Shown here piece by piece: positions 52,901-62,400 of a stretch of DNA of 64,000 nucleotides. The number at the start of each line of letters is the position of its first letter. The first letter of the stretch is position 1. The stretch is from Microvirga splendida (GTDB lineage: Bacteria; Pseudomonadota; Alphaproteobacteria; Rhizobiales; Beijerinckiaceae). A program made the position numbers and the translations under genes. Under the pieces are notes generated by a model. The model saw nothing but the letters and a program-made list of their open reading frames with translations, had not been told where the DNA came from and did not search any database. Location: positions 1 through 64,000 of the forward strand of contig NZ_JAELXT010000021.1 of the NCBI RefSeq assembly GCF_016427565.1, in the 5' to 3' direction.

Positions 52901-54783
52901 TGGATCTGCGGCTCGACCTCGCCACGATCGACTTCCCGGCGCTGGTGGAAAGGGCGCGGGCGATGATCCCGGCACTCGAGCCGGACTGGACCGACCACAA
53001 CATCCACGATCCGGGCATCATGCTAGCCGAGCTGATGGCCTGGACCGCCGAGGCGCAGATCTACTCCCTGTCACGGTTGCGGCGGGACGAGCGCATCGCC
53101 TATGCCCGCATGCTCGGCATCGAAATGGCCGGCCCGCGACCAGCAGCCGGCCTGGTCTGGCCGCTCTCGGCCTGGGACAAAGGGATCCAGCAGGGCACGA
53201 TATTCGGCCAGTCGCTGGCCGGCGGCACGCCCGTGATGGCACGCATGACGGAGACGCCGGCCTTCCGGCTAATGCGCGACCAATACCTGACCGGCGCGGC
53301 ACTCGAAAGCGTGAAGGCGATTTCCGCTGATGGGAGAACCGCCGATTACACGCAGGTCAACCGCGCCGATGGGGCGACGTTCCTGCCCTTTGGAGAACGC
53401 CCCAGCACTGGGGACCGGCTGGTCCTTCACTTTACCGGCGTGGCCATCGAGCCGGGCGGAAAAGGCGCGATCACGCTAGGATTCCAGGTCCATCAAGGCG
53501 AGGTTGGAGGCGAGGTCGGGCAAGCGCCAAGTCGGTTCGCCATCGCCATGCGGGACGCCAGCGGGGAACGCCCGCTCAGCCTGCTTGCGGATACGACAGT
53601 GGGGCTGCGGCAAAGCGGCATCATCGCGATAGACATCTCGCCGGACGAACAGGACCGGAGCGAATCATGGTTCCAGCTGATACTCCGTCCACGCGCGTCG
53701 GGCCTGCATTGGCCGCCGCGCCTAGTGCGGCTTGCCGCGAATGTGCTGGCGGTTGAGCAGGCCGAAGCGGTAACGGACCTACAGCAGGGTACGGGCCTGC
53801 CCGGACAGAACATGCGGTTCAGCCGGACCGGCCGCATGACGGACCGCCCATTGACGGTGACGAGTGCCGAAGGCGCGGCCAGCGGGATAGGCTGGGAGGC
53901 GCGGCCAAAGCTCGACGACAGCGGGCCGGCGGACCGGCATTACGTGCTCGATACGCAGCGCAACCGGATCCTGTTCGGCAATGGCATAAACGGCTTGGCG
54001 CCGCCGGCCGACGCTGCTCTGACGGTCGACTACGAAGTGTGCACGGGCGTGGCCGGCAACATCGCTCGGGGCATGGAATGGTCGGTGCGCGGTGTCGCCG
54101 GCACGTTCGGCGTCAATGCCGAGCCGTTTTCTGGCGCCAGCGACGGCATCGACATTGACGGATTGCAGGCAGCGGCGCGTTCGAGCCTGAGCCAGCGCAA
54201 GGTCCATGTCACATCCGGCGATCTCGAAGCGGCGGCGCTTGCCCTCGATTGGCTGAACGTCGCGCGCGCCCATGAACTGCCGCCACTGCCTTGCACGCCG
54301 CGCGGCCTGCGCAGCCTGCTGGTGGTGGCGGAGGCTGCCGAGACCGATACAGTCGCCGAAACTCCGACATGGCTTGCGGCCATTCGTTCGGAACTGGCGC
54401 CCGGCCTGCCGCTCGGCGAACACCTCCGCCTCATCGCGCCGCGTTCTATTGGCCTGCGCATCCGGGCCCGGCTCACCGTCGCCGAGACGGCCACGGCAGA
54501 GAAGGTAGACGAGGCCGTGGCGAAGCTGCTTCGTTCGAAATTCATGGCGCCCGCGCCGCAGACGCATTCCGTGTGGCCGTTCGGGCGCGATGTCGCGGCC
54601 CTGACGGTCAAGGGCTGGTTGCGCGGGATCAAGAATGTCGTTCGGGTGGCGGACCTGCAATTGCTGGGAGACGGCGTTCCGGCCAAAGGCGATCTGGCGC
54701 TTGGCGCGATCGAATTGCCGCGCTGGGAGAATGTGCCCGGCGACATCGTCGTCGAGCGGCAGCGCGGTGGAGGCTGGCTATGA
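52897..54783 (+). CDS. Baseplate J-like wedge protein 2 (Afp12-like)
   Basis: A 628-residue wedge protein. It begins with MDLRLDLATIDFPALVERAR and has the DPGIMLAELMAWTAEAQIYS segment typical of gp6/J-type eCIS wedge proteins, then VDYEVCTGVAGNIARGMEWS and a J-like C-terminus (SQRKVHVTSGDLEAAALALD, then IGLRIRARLTVAETATAEKV). It forms the heterotrimeric wedge with the preceding protein. Start and stop both overlap neighbours by four bases, so the baseplate genes are translationally coupled. Confidence 0.93.
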   Translation: MMDLRLDLATIDFPALVERARAMIPALEPDWTDHNIHDPGIMLAELMAWTAEAQIYSLSRLRRDERIAYARMLGIEMAGPRPAAGLVWPLSAWDKGIQQGTIFGQSLAGGTPVMARMTETPAFRLMRDQYLTGAALESVKAISADGRTADYTQVNRADGATFLPFGERPSTGDRLVLHFTGVAIEPGGKGAITLGFQVHQGEVGGEVGQAPSRFAIAMRDASGERPLSLLADTTVGLRQSGIIAIDISPDEQDRSESWFQLILRPRASGLHWPPRLVRLAANVLAVEQAEAVTDLQQGTGLPGQNMRFSRTGRMTDRPLTVTSAEGAASGIGWEARPKLDDSGPADRHYVLDTQRNRILFGNGINGLAPPADAALTVDYEVCTGVAGNIARGMEWSVRGVAGTFGVNAEPFSGASDGIDIDGLQAAARSSLSQRKVHVTSGDLEAAALALDWLNVARAHELPPLPCTPRGLRSLLVVAEAAETDTVAETPTWLAAIRSELAPGLPLGEHLRLIAPRSIGLRIRARLTVAETATAEKVDEAVAKLLRSKFMAPAPQTHSVWPFGRDVAALTVKGWLRGIKNVVRVADLQLLGDGVPAKGDLALGAIELPRWENVPGDIVVERQRGGGWL

Positions 54784-56957
54784 CCTCCGCCAACGCCTAT
54801 CGCTTCGCTTCGGCAGCCCATTGGGAACGCTGCCTCGCCACGGGCTTCGATTCGCTCGGCGACGGCAAGCTCGGCGTGGCCGCCCGCCTCAACCCGCAGG
54901 CGCAGCTCGTCGCGGATGGCGCCGCCGACGCCGTGGCGGCGGACCGGCTCGGTCAGCCCTTCTGGCGCGGCGGCAATCAGTTGCGGCGACTGGATGATTT
55001 CGGCCAGCCCGGCCCATCCGCTGAGGTGGATGGATTGATTGCCGGCACGCCGCGGCTGCAACTGGCCCGCGACTGGCTCTGGGCGTTCGACGCTGGCTCG
55101 GTCGCGCGCTTCGACCGACCGACACTTCAGCTGGATCGCTGTGTCACCAGCGCCGCCATCTCGCGCTGGCTCGGTGTGGGCGAGGTGGCGGTTGCGATCC
55201 TCGACATCGCTGCCGACGCAAAGGGCGGCGTCTGGCTGCTGGCGCGTACCCGCGGCAAGGCGCTGCTCGTGCATATGGATTGCGACGCCTGCATTAGTCG
55301 GACGATCGACCTGCCATGCGAATTCCAGGACGCGGACCAAATCGCCGTGACAGACAGCCTAGTGGCGCTGCTCTCGATCGCGGACCAGCGGCTCACCCTG
55401 CTGGCCGCTGCCGACGCCAAGGTGGTGCGCTCGCAATGGCTTGGCAATTGGTGCGGCTGCTGGCGCGCCGAGCGGATTGCGGGTGACGCGCGCCGGCGGT
55501 TGGCACTGGCCGGCGCCGGGCTCGACCCCACAAGTGGCTCCGTTCTCTTCCGCCTGGACGGTCTTGCCGAGATCGTCGACGGGCCACTGAAGCCTGAACT
55601 CGCCGTCGAGAAAAAGACGAAGCCGCTTCGCGTCGACGATCTTGCCGTGGGTGCGAATTCCCTGTGGCTAGCCACTCCGGACGGCCTTTGCCGCCTCGAT
55701 GAGGGCGGAGGCGCTTCCGAGGCCATATCGGTTATCCAAACTCCGCTGCTCCAGTCGCCGGTCGGGGAGCAGGGCCGGGGCTGGCTGCACGCCGAGATCG
55801 ACATGGACTTGCCCAAGAGCGCGTCGATCTCGGCGTCCTTCGCCTCCACCAATGACCCGCGCATCGCAGCCGAGATCAGGGCCATTGAGGGCGACACGTC
55901 GCTGTCGCAAAGCGACCGACTGGAGCGCGTATGGTCCCTGCTGGACACGGGCCAAGCCAGTGCGCGCGCGATCGTGCTGCCGGGCCGCACTGTCCCTTCG
56001 CCGCTGTCGCCGAACGACCCTATGATGCCGCCCCTGGCCGTGCCGCTGTTCGACACATCGGATGGCTGGCTTGCCCTGCGGCTAAAGGTGACGGTTCCGC
56101 CGGAGGTCCAGCCGCCCACCCTGCGGGAATTGCGGGTGCTCTATCCGGAGCGTTCGCTGATGGCCTATCTGCCAGCGATCTACAGCGATCCGGAGAACGA
56201 TCCCGAGCGGCTCCTGCGCCGGATTGTCGGCGTCATCGAAACCACGACGCAGCAGATCGACCGCTCCATTGCCTCGATCGGCAGCCGGCTTGATGCGCGC
56301 ACCGCGCCCACCGAAATGCTGGATTACCTTGGAAGCTGGCTAAAGCTGCCTTGGCACAGCGGCTTGGAGGAATGGTCGAAGCGGCAGATCCTCGGCTCAG
56401 CTGGCGTGCTTCTGGCCTGGCGCGGGTCGCGGCGCGGCTTGGCCCAATTGCTGGCTTGCCTGGCTGGCGAGGGCGGCCACGTCGAGCTTCTGGACGTTAT
56501 GGCAGAGCGGAGCGCGATCCGGCTGGGCGGACGCGGGCAGGCCGGCTCGCCGGTCAACGGGCTGTTGGCCGGGCTGCCGCCGGCGACGGCGAGCCTGGGC
56601 GGCAAGGCAGTGCTCGGCCGCGCACGCCTCGCATGCCGCAAGGCCCGGCCGGGCCCGACCGACATATTGGTTCCCACCGTGCTGATCAAGGTCGAGGCAA
56701 GCGCGGCGACAATCGCGCGGAACCGGCCTTATGCCGACAGCGTGCTGTCGCAATATCTGCCGGCCGGCGTGCGGCATCGCATCGCGTGGACTGCCACACC
56801 GCCGCGTACAGCCGAGGATACCGACGCCTTGATGATCCTTGACGGCAACGGCCCGGGCGAGGTCGGCGGAAACGCTCGGCTCGGCAGGATGGTGTTGGGC
56901 GGCGGCCCGCACAGTGGGATGGACGATGGATTGGAGATGGGTTTGCGGCTGCGCTAG
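54780..56957 (+). CDS. Propeller-phage tail protein I fusion (eCIS baseplate/fibre connector)
   Basis: About 725 residues from the ATG at 54780, which overlaps the previous stop; a longer same-phase frame starting at 54291 lies over the wedge gene. Residues about 85-370 hold beta-propeller-like repeats (RDWLWAFDAGSVARFDRPTL, DAKGGVWLLARTRGKALLVH, LAVGANSLWLATPDGLCRLD). The C-terminal domain is the phage tail domain (MAYLPAIYSDPENDPERLLR, RTAPTEMLDYLGSWLKLPWH, LLAWRGSRRGLAQLLACLAG). In phages this P2 gpI-like domain sits in the wedge near the tail fibre. It could be the connector for target-recognition parts; no classical fibre gene is seen. Confidence 0.88.
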   Translation: MTSANAYRFASAAHWERCLATGFDSLGDGKLGVAARLNPQAQLVADGAADAVAADRLGQPFWRGGNQLRRLDDFGQPGPSAEVDGLIAGTPRLQLARDWLWAFDAGSVARFDRPTLQLDRCVTSAAISRWLGVGEVAVAILDIAADAKGGVWLLARTRGKALLVHMDCDACISRTIDLPCEFQDADQIAVTDSLVALLSIADQRLTLLAAADAKVVRSQWLGNWCGCWRAERIAGDARRRLALAGAGLDPTSGSVLFRLDGLAEIVDGPLKPELAVEKKTKPLRVDDLAVGANSLWLATPDGLCRLDEGGGASEAISVIQTPLLQSPVGEQGRGWLHAEIDMDLPKSASISASFASTNDPRIAAEIRAIEGDTSLSQSDRLERVWSLLDTGQASARAIVLPGRTVPSPLSPNDPMMPPLAVPLFDTSDGWLALRLKVTVPPEVQPPTLRELRVLYPERSLMAYLPAIYSDPENDPERLLRRIVGVIETTTQQIDRSIASIGSRLDARTAPTEMLDYLGSWLKLPWHSGLEEWSKRQILGSAGVLLAWRGSRRGLAQLLACLAGEGGHVELLDVMAERSAIRLGGRGQAGSPVNGLLAGLPPATASLGGKAVLGRARLACRKARPGPTDILVPTVLIKVEASAATIARNRPYADSVLSQYLPAGVRHRIAWTATPPRTAEDTDALMILDGNGPGEVGGNARLGRMVLGGGPHSGMDDGLEMGLRLR

Positions 56958-56980
56958 CGCGGCTCCGAAGGAGGAATGGC

Positions 56981-58468
56981 ATGACGAACAAGACGGACAC
57001 GATGGCGGATTGTAGCGCTGGCTTGCGCAACCGCTTCTTCCCCCGCAAGCGGATGCTCGCCGGCGATTTCGGACTGGAGCAGCGGTACGGCATCGGCCGG
57101 CGACGGCTGGTCAATGCGGCGGTGCTCGGCCATGGTGTCGTCTACGGATTCTCCGTGCCTCATCCGAAGCAGGATGGTTTTGCCACGTCAGACGGACCGA
57201 CGGACCCACAGCGAGAGAAACCGGAGGAGGTAAATCCGCAGCAGCCGGCCCAACTAGAGAAGCAAGAAGGTGTGCCACACCCGGCGAAGGAGGATGGCGT
57301 GCCGCAATCGGAGAAGAAGGACTCCGCGGCGCGAAAGGCCGAACCGCGCGACCTGACGGTTCGGGCCGGCTTTGCGCTGGATATCGTCGGGCGTGAGATC
57401 GTCCTGGAGCAGGATACCGTGCTCCACGCCGGCAACACCTTCGCCCTAGTACGGTCCAACGGCGTTCATCGCATCCGCAAGCTCGAAGACCTTGGACAGG
57501 GCCACCATGTGCTGGCTGTCCACTATGCCGAACGTCTCGCTGGCACTGCCGTCGCCGACTGGTGTGAATGCGGTGAGCCCGACCGCACGCATCTGTGCGA
57601 GACCGTCGTGTTCACGCTGCGGCGGCAAGGCGAAGAATGCCATGGAGAGGGTTGCGCCTGCGGTGAGGACGATTGTCCTTCCAGCGTGGATTGCGGGACG
57701 GATACCTGTTCCATGCTTCGCCCGCATGCCCGGCTTGTCGACTGGGTGCATGAGCGCGGCGTGCCCCAGACGCGTGAGCTGTGCTTGTTCAAGGAAAGCG
57801 GCCTTTCGATCGCGCTGGAAGGCGTCGACATCGCCTGCGTCGACATCGTGGAAGATGTCGACAAATGCAGCCCGATCCAGGTCGATTGGGTCGACGACAG
57901 CTCGCCCAAGCGCCTAGTCAAGTCCAATGACAGCCTCTACGACCTGATCTGCGGCTGCGACCTGACGCGCATCAAGGACATCAGTTGGGGGCGGCTGGGC
58001 CCGGAGACCGATCTTGATCAGTTCATCAACCTGTTGAACCCACCCGTCAATGGCGATCCAACGCATCGGACCAATTTTCGCGTGGATTTTTCGCGGCCGG
58101 TCAAGCTGGAGTCGCTGAAGCGCCCAGATGTTGTCGCCATTGCTGTCTTGAAGGCGGACCGGAGCAACTGGCTGGAAATGCTGCGGCTGCCGATTTCCGA
58201 ATTGATTGCAGACAATGTGGACGGCGACGGCGCGCGCAGTTTCCATGTTGGCATCGAGAGCACTTTCACCGTCGAGGAGGTAAAGGCGAAGTACTCCGCA
58301 CTGAAGGGCGGCGGGTTTGTCGTCGAGATCGAAATTCGCTGCGACTTGATCGAGGACTGCGCCGGCGTGCCGGTCGACGGCAATGCGCGAGGAATCGCCC
58401 TGGTGCCGTCGGGAAACGGGACGCCGGGCGGCACACATTTCTCGTGCTTCAGAGTCAAGGCGCAATAG
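56981..58468 (+). CDS. eCIS-associated Cys-rich protein, paralogue 1
   Basis: A 495-residue protein. The start RNRFFPRKRMLAGDFGLEQR and VNAAVLGHGVVYGFSV follows a pattern, (F/Y)(F/S)P(R/G)..L...D...E, shared with the next protein and with eCIS-linked proteins in other genomes. After an acidic, low-complexity linker (about 70-115) come Cys/His-rich stretches (WCECGEPDRTHLCE, CHGEGCACGEDDC) that may bind metal. A GGAGGAA ribosome site lies upstream. It may decorate the baseplate; no function is known to me. Confidence 0.78.
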   Translation: MTNKTDTMADCSAGLRNRFFPRKRMLAGDFGLEQRYGIGRRRLVNAAVLGHGVVYGFSVPHPKQDGFATSDGPTDPQREKPEEVNPQQPAQLEKQEGVPHPAKEDGVPQSEKKDSAARKAEPRDLTVRAGFALDIVGREIVLEQDTVLHAGNTFALVRSNGVHRIRKLEDLGQGHHVLAVHYAERLAGTAVADWCECGEPDRTHLCETVVFTLRRQGEECHGEGCACGEDDCPSSVDCGTDTCSMLRPHARLVDWVHERGVPQTRELCLFKESGLSIALEGVDIACVDIVEDVDKCSPIQVDWVDDSSPKRLVKSNDSLYDLICGCDLTRIKDISWGRLGPETDLDQFINLLNPPVNGDPTHRTNFRVDFSRPVKLESLKRPDVVAIAVLKADRSNWLEMLRLPISELIADNVDGDGARSFHVGIESTFTVEEVKAKYSALKGGGFVVEIEIRCDLIEDCAGVPVDGNARGIALVPSGNGTPGGTHFSCFRVKAQ

Positions 58469-58502
58469 GCGCGGTTTCAGACATCATTTCGAGGACATTG
58501 CG

Positions 58503-59390
58503 ATGAACATGGTCAAACTACTCGCCGAAACCGGGTTCAGTTCCGGAATGCTCGAGCGGCCGCTCTACAGCCCTGGCTTGCTTCTTGAGGACGAGGACCT
58601 TACCAGCGGCGTGAGCTATACGCGGCGGCTCACGCAGATGCTGTTCAACGCGCTGTTTGGCTGCGGCGTCATCTGCGGCCTCGAAGTCGAGGCGATGCCG
58701 ATCTGCAAGGGCAGAACGCTGAAGGTGACAGTGCAGAAGGGGTTGGCGCTGGACTGCATGGGCAACCCGATCGAAGTGCCGTCGCCTCAGGTGCTAGAGT
58801 ATGAACTCGATTGCGACGTGCCGCCGAAAGATGTCTGGGTGGTCGCATGCTACAATGAAAAGAGCTGCCGCCCACGCGAGCTGTCCTGCGCCTATGACGG
58901 TGCCGACGACCGGGCGATGACGCGCTACAAGCAGGGCTTCGAGATTAAACTCTATGGCGAGCGCCCGGACGATGCCTGCCATTGCGACGACGCCAAGCCA
59001 GACCGGCCGAAAGGACCGCAAGGAAACAAGAGGTGCTGCCCGCCGGAGGAAGAGACCACAGCGGACGCTGCGCAGGAGCAGGCTGACCGTATGCGGTACG
59101 AGATGCGCGCCCAATCCGGATTGAAGGACTGTTATCTCGATCATATGCTCGGAAAATGCGACTGCGGCTGTGGTTGCAACTGCGTGGTGATCGGCAAGTT
59201 CAAGATCGACAGGGAAAGAGACTTCGGCGACGTTAAGTTCACTCCTGATTATTCGCCGGTGCGCCGCATCCGGCCCATGCTGATTGGGCAGTTTCCCGAT
59301 CTGCGCGACAAGATGAGCATTCCGGGAAACAGGCCGACGGATGCGCCACAGCCCACGCCGGAAGTGGAACATGTGGAGCCCGAAGCGTGA
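58503..59390 (+). CDS. eCIS-associated Cys-rich protein, paralogue 2
   Basis: About 295 residues from the ATG at 58503, with GAGGA upstream; a longer same-phase frame from 58383 overlaps the previous gene. It begins LERPLYSPGLLLEDEDLTSG and TRRLTQMLFNALFGCGVICG, the same family pattern as the preceding protein in shorter form. Cysteine clusters are RCCPPEEE, DDACHCDDAK and CDCGCGCNC. The polar C-terminal tail is Pro/Glu-rich. A peripheral structural role or metal-stabilised cap is possible. Confidence 0.78.
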   Translation: MNMVKLLAETGFSSGMLERPLYSPGLLLEDEDLTSGVSYTRRLTQMLFNALFGCGVICGLEVEAMPICKGRTLKVTVQKGLALDCMGNPIEVPSPQVLEYELDCDVPPKDVWVVACYNEKSCRPRELSCAYDGADDRAMTRYKQGFEIKLYGERPDDACHCDDAKPDRPKGPQGNKRCCPPEEETTADAAQEQADRMRYEMRAQSGLKDCYLDHMLGKCDCGCGCNCVVIGKFKIDRERDFGDVKFTPDYSPVRRIRPMLIGQFPDLRDKMSIPGNRPTDAPQPTPEVEHVEPEA

Positions 59391-59402
59391 TTTCGGCCTG
59401 AG

Positions 59403-62400
59403 ATGTCCGCCGCCCGCATAGCCGAACGTCAGTCGCCGATGCCGGAACGCCGGCCAGTTATCGACGCACCGGCGCGCGCGGCGGCCATTGGTCCTGGGCC
59501 CGCGGCCGTGTCGCGCAGCGCGCTGCAAAGCCGCATCGGGCACAAGGCGATGGTGGCGCTCGCCCAGCGCGACGCCATAGGGCGCAAGCCGCCGGTGGCC
59601 AGCGGGCTGCACGTCTCGTCGCCCGGCGATCCGGCCGAGCGCGAGGCGGTGTCGGTCGCCGCCAATGTGATGCGCATGGCGGAACCTGCGCCCGTCTCGG
59701 GCGGCGTGGCGACCTCGGTGGTGCAGCGCGCGCCGGCCGCGAAGGGCGCAGGCGGCGGGTCGCCCGTACCCTCCCGCGTGATGGCCAGCATCGCGCGCAG
59801 CATGAGCAGCGGCACAGCACTACCAATCGGCGTGCGCGCCTTCATGGAGCCGCGCTTCGGGGCCGATTTCGGCTCGGTGCGCATCCATACCGACGACAAG
59901 GCGGCACATCTCAGCCGGCAGCTCGACGCGCGGGCCTTCACGGTCGGCAACCACATCTTTTTCGGGCGGGGGCAGTTCGCGCCCAGCCGACGGGATGGCA
60001 AGGAACTGATCGCCCATGAACTGACCCATACGGTTCAGCAGGGAGGCGGCGCGAAGCGCGAGGTCCAGAGGGACCTGATCGACGACGCCGCGAACGTGCT
60101 GGACAGCGTGACCGACTGGATCGCCGAACAGGGTGGCCTCGAGGCGGTGGTGCGCGCAGCGCTGAGAGCAGTCGCGCCCGGGCTGGAAACGATGATCGGC
60201 TCTGGCGGCATGATGCAGGCGCTGGCTTCCTTCGCCTTGAAGGCGGTCGACGGGCTGTTCGACCAGTTGCGCCAGCCGCTGAACGGCATTGCCGGCATCG
60301 GCGAGCAGGTCGGCGCAATGATGGGGCCGGTCGTCGATACGATCAAGCAAGCGGCGGGGCAGATCGCCCAGAACGACTGCACGCCGATCCGCGCCGCCGC
60401 GACCAAGATCGAACAGATGCTGATGAAGCTGATCACGCCGGTGGTCGAATTCGTCCAGCCCATCATCAAGGCCATCAAGGATTTCCTGGAAGCAGCGTGG
60501 AAAAAGATCGGCGCGCCCATCGTCGACTGGATCAAGGAATATGCCGCCGAGCAGTGGCGTCAGATCAAGGAGATTGCCGACCTGGTGCAGCGGGCGGCGA
60601 AGTGGCTGTGGGACAAGACGGAAGGCCTACGCGAACCCTACATCAAGATGTGGGGCTTCTTGAAGGACATCCTCGGCCTTGGCGACTCTCCCGAAGGGCA
60701 GAACGGCATATTGCAATGGGCTGAAGTGAAGCTGACAGCTGCGTGGGACGCGATCAAGGTCCGCCTGCAGCCCTATACCGAGCAATTGAAGGCCATCGGC
60801 ATTGCGGTCGGCGCGGTGCTAGTCGCGGTGTCGCCGGCCGGGCCGATCCTGGCGGTGGGCGCGGCGGCGGTGGAGGTCGGCAAGGGCATCGCCTGGATCG
60901 CCGCCAACTGGGGGAAAGGCACCATCATGGCGACGGCGCGCGTCTTCGTGGAGAAGACGCTGATCCCGCCACTGATTTCCGCGCTTGACCGGGTCACCGC
61001 GTTGGTGACCAGTATCGCGAACTCCATCAGCGCCTCGCTGGCCAGCTTCGCCGCCAGTCTCGCCAAGGCCGCGGCGATGGTGGGCAACACAGCAATCTCC
61101 GTAATCATAAGCCTAACGCAATGGCTGGCGGGCCAGGCGCAGGCGATGGCACTTTCGATCACCGCGCGGCTGGCCGACCTGCGGGTGTGGCTGACCAACG
61201 GTTTCGACAATCTGGTCGCCTTCCTGCGCCGGGTCATGAATTTCCTAGGCCGGGTCGCTGACGTCGTGCTCGACATCTGGAGCCTCCCGGTGCTGTTGGG
61301 CGAGGCGATCTGGAACGCCGTGCCGCAATGCATCCGCGACCCGATCGTCGATTTCCTTGGGCCGATCATCCTGCGCCAGATCGAACTGTTCGACGAACTG
61401 GTGAAGGACGAGGACGCTTGGAAGAAGACGAAGGACGAGGTCGGGCGGCTGGTCAAGCTGGTCTTCAAGAACCACGACCTTATGGGCGCGATCCGCGCGG
61501 CCTTCCTGTTCGTGCTGCGCGTCTTCAACCTTCCACCGGAACTGATTGCCACCGTCTTCGCCAAGGCGCTGTCGGCTTGGGATGCGGTGATCAAGAAGCC
61601 GCTGGTATTCATCAAATCCACGCTGAAGGCGCTTGGACAGGCTTTCAAGATCATCTGGGACGACAAGTTCGAGAATATCAAGACCGGGCTTCAGGGCTGG
61701 CTGCTCGGCGAGATCAAGGACAAGAACATCGTCATGCCGTCGAGCTGGACCGACGCCGGCCAAGTGTTCGAGTTCATTCTGAGCGTGCTCGGCATCAATG
61801 AAGAGCACATCTACGAACTCCTCGAAAAGAAGACCAACCCGGCCGTGGTTAAGAAATTCCGCATGGTGATGGGCCAAGTGAAGCGCGTGCTCGACTGGGT
61901 CGACAAGTCGATCGACGTCACGAAGACGCCGAAGGAGAACGCCGCCGGCATGTTGAAGCAGGCCGGGAACTTCGCGCTGTCCCTGCTCGAAAGCGGGGCC
62001 GAATGGATCATCAAGAAGGTTGCCGCGAAGGTCACCGAGGAACTGGTCAAGATCGCTGGCACGGCCGGCTTCGGCGCCGTATTGACTGCAGCTCAAAGCC
62101 TCTACGCTGCGATGCTGACCGCCAAGAAATGGATGCGGCAGATTCTCGACATGGCCAATCAGGCTCTGGACAACGTGCTCGACCTCGTGGCCGGTGCGGT
62201 CGACAAGGTGGGCGGCGTCTTCGCTGGCCTGATGAAGCGCGCGATGCCGGTGGTGATTGGCTTCCTCGCTGACCAGGTCGGCCTCGGCGACGTCGGCCGC
62301 GAACTCGGCAAAGCCATCGACAAGCTGCGCGCCAACGTCGACAAGGCGATCCTATGGCTGATCGATAAGCTCAAGGCGGCGATAAACGCGCTGATCGGGC

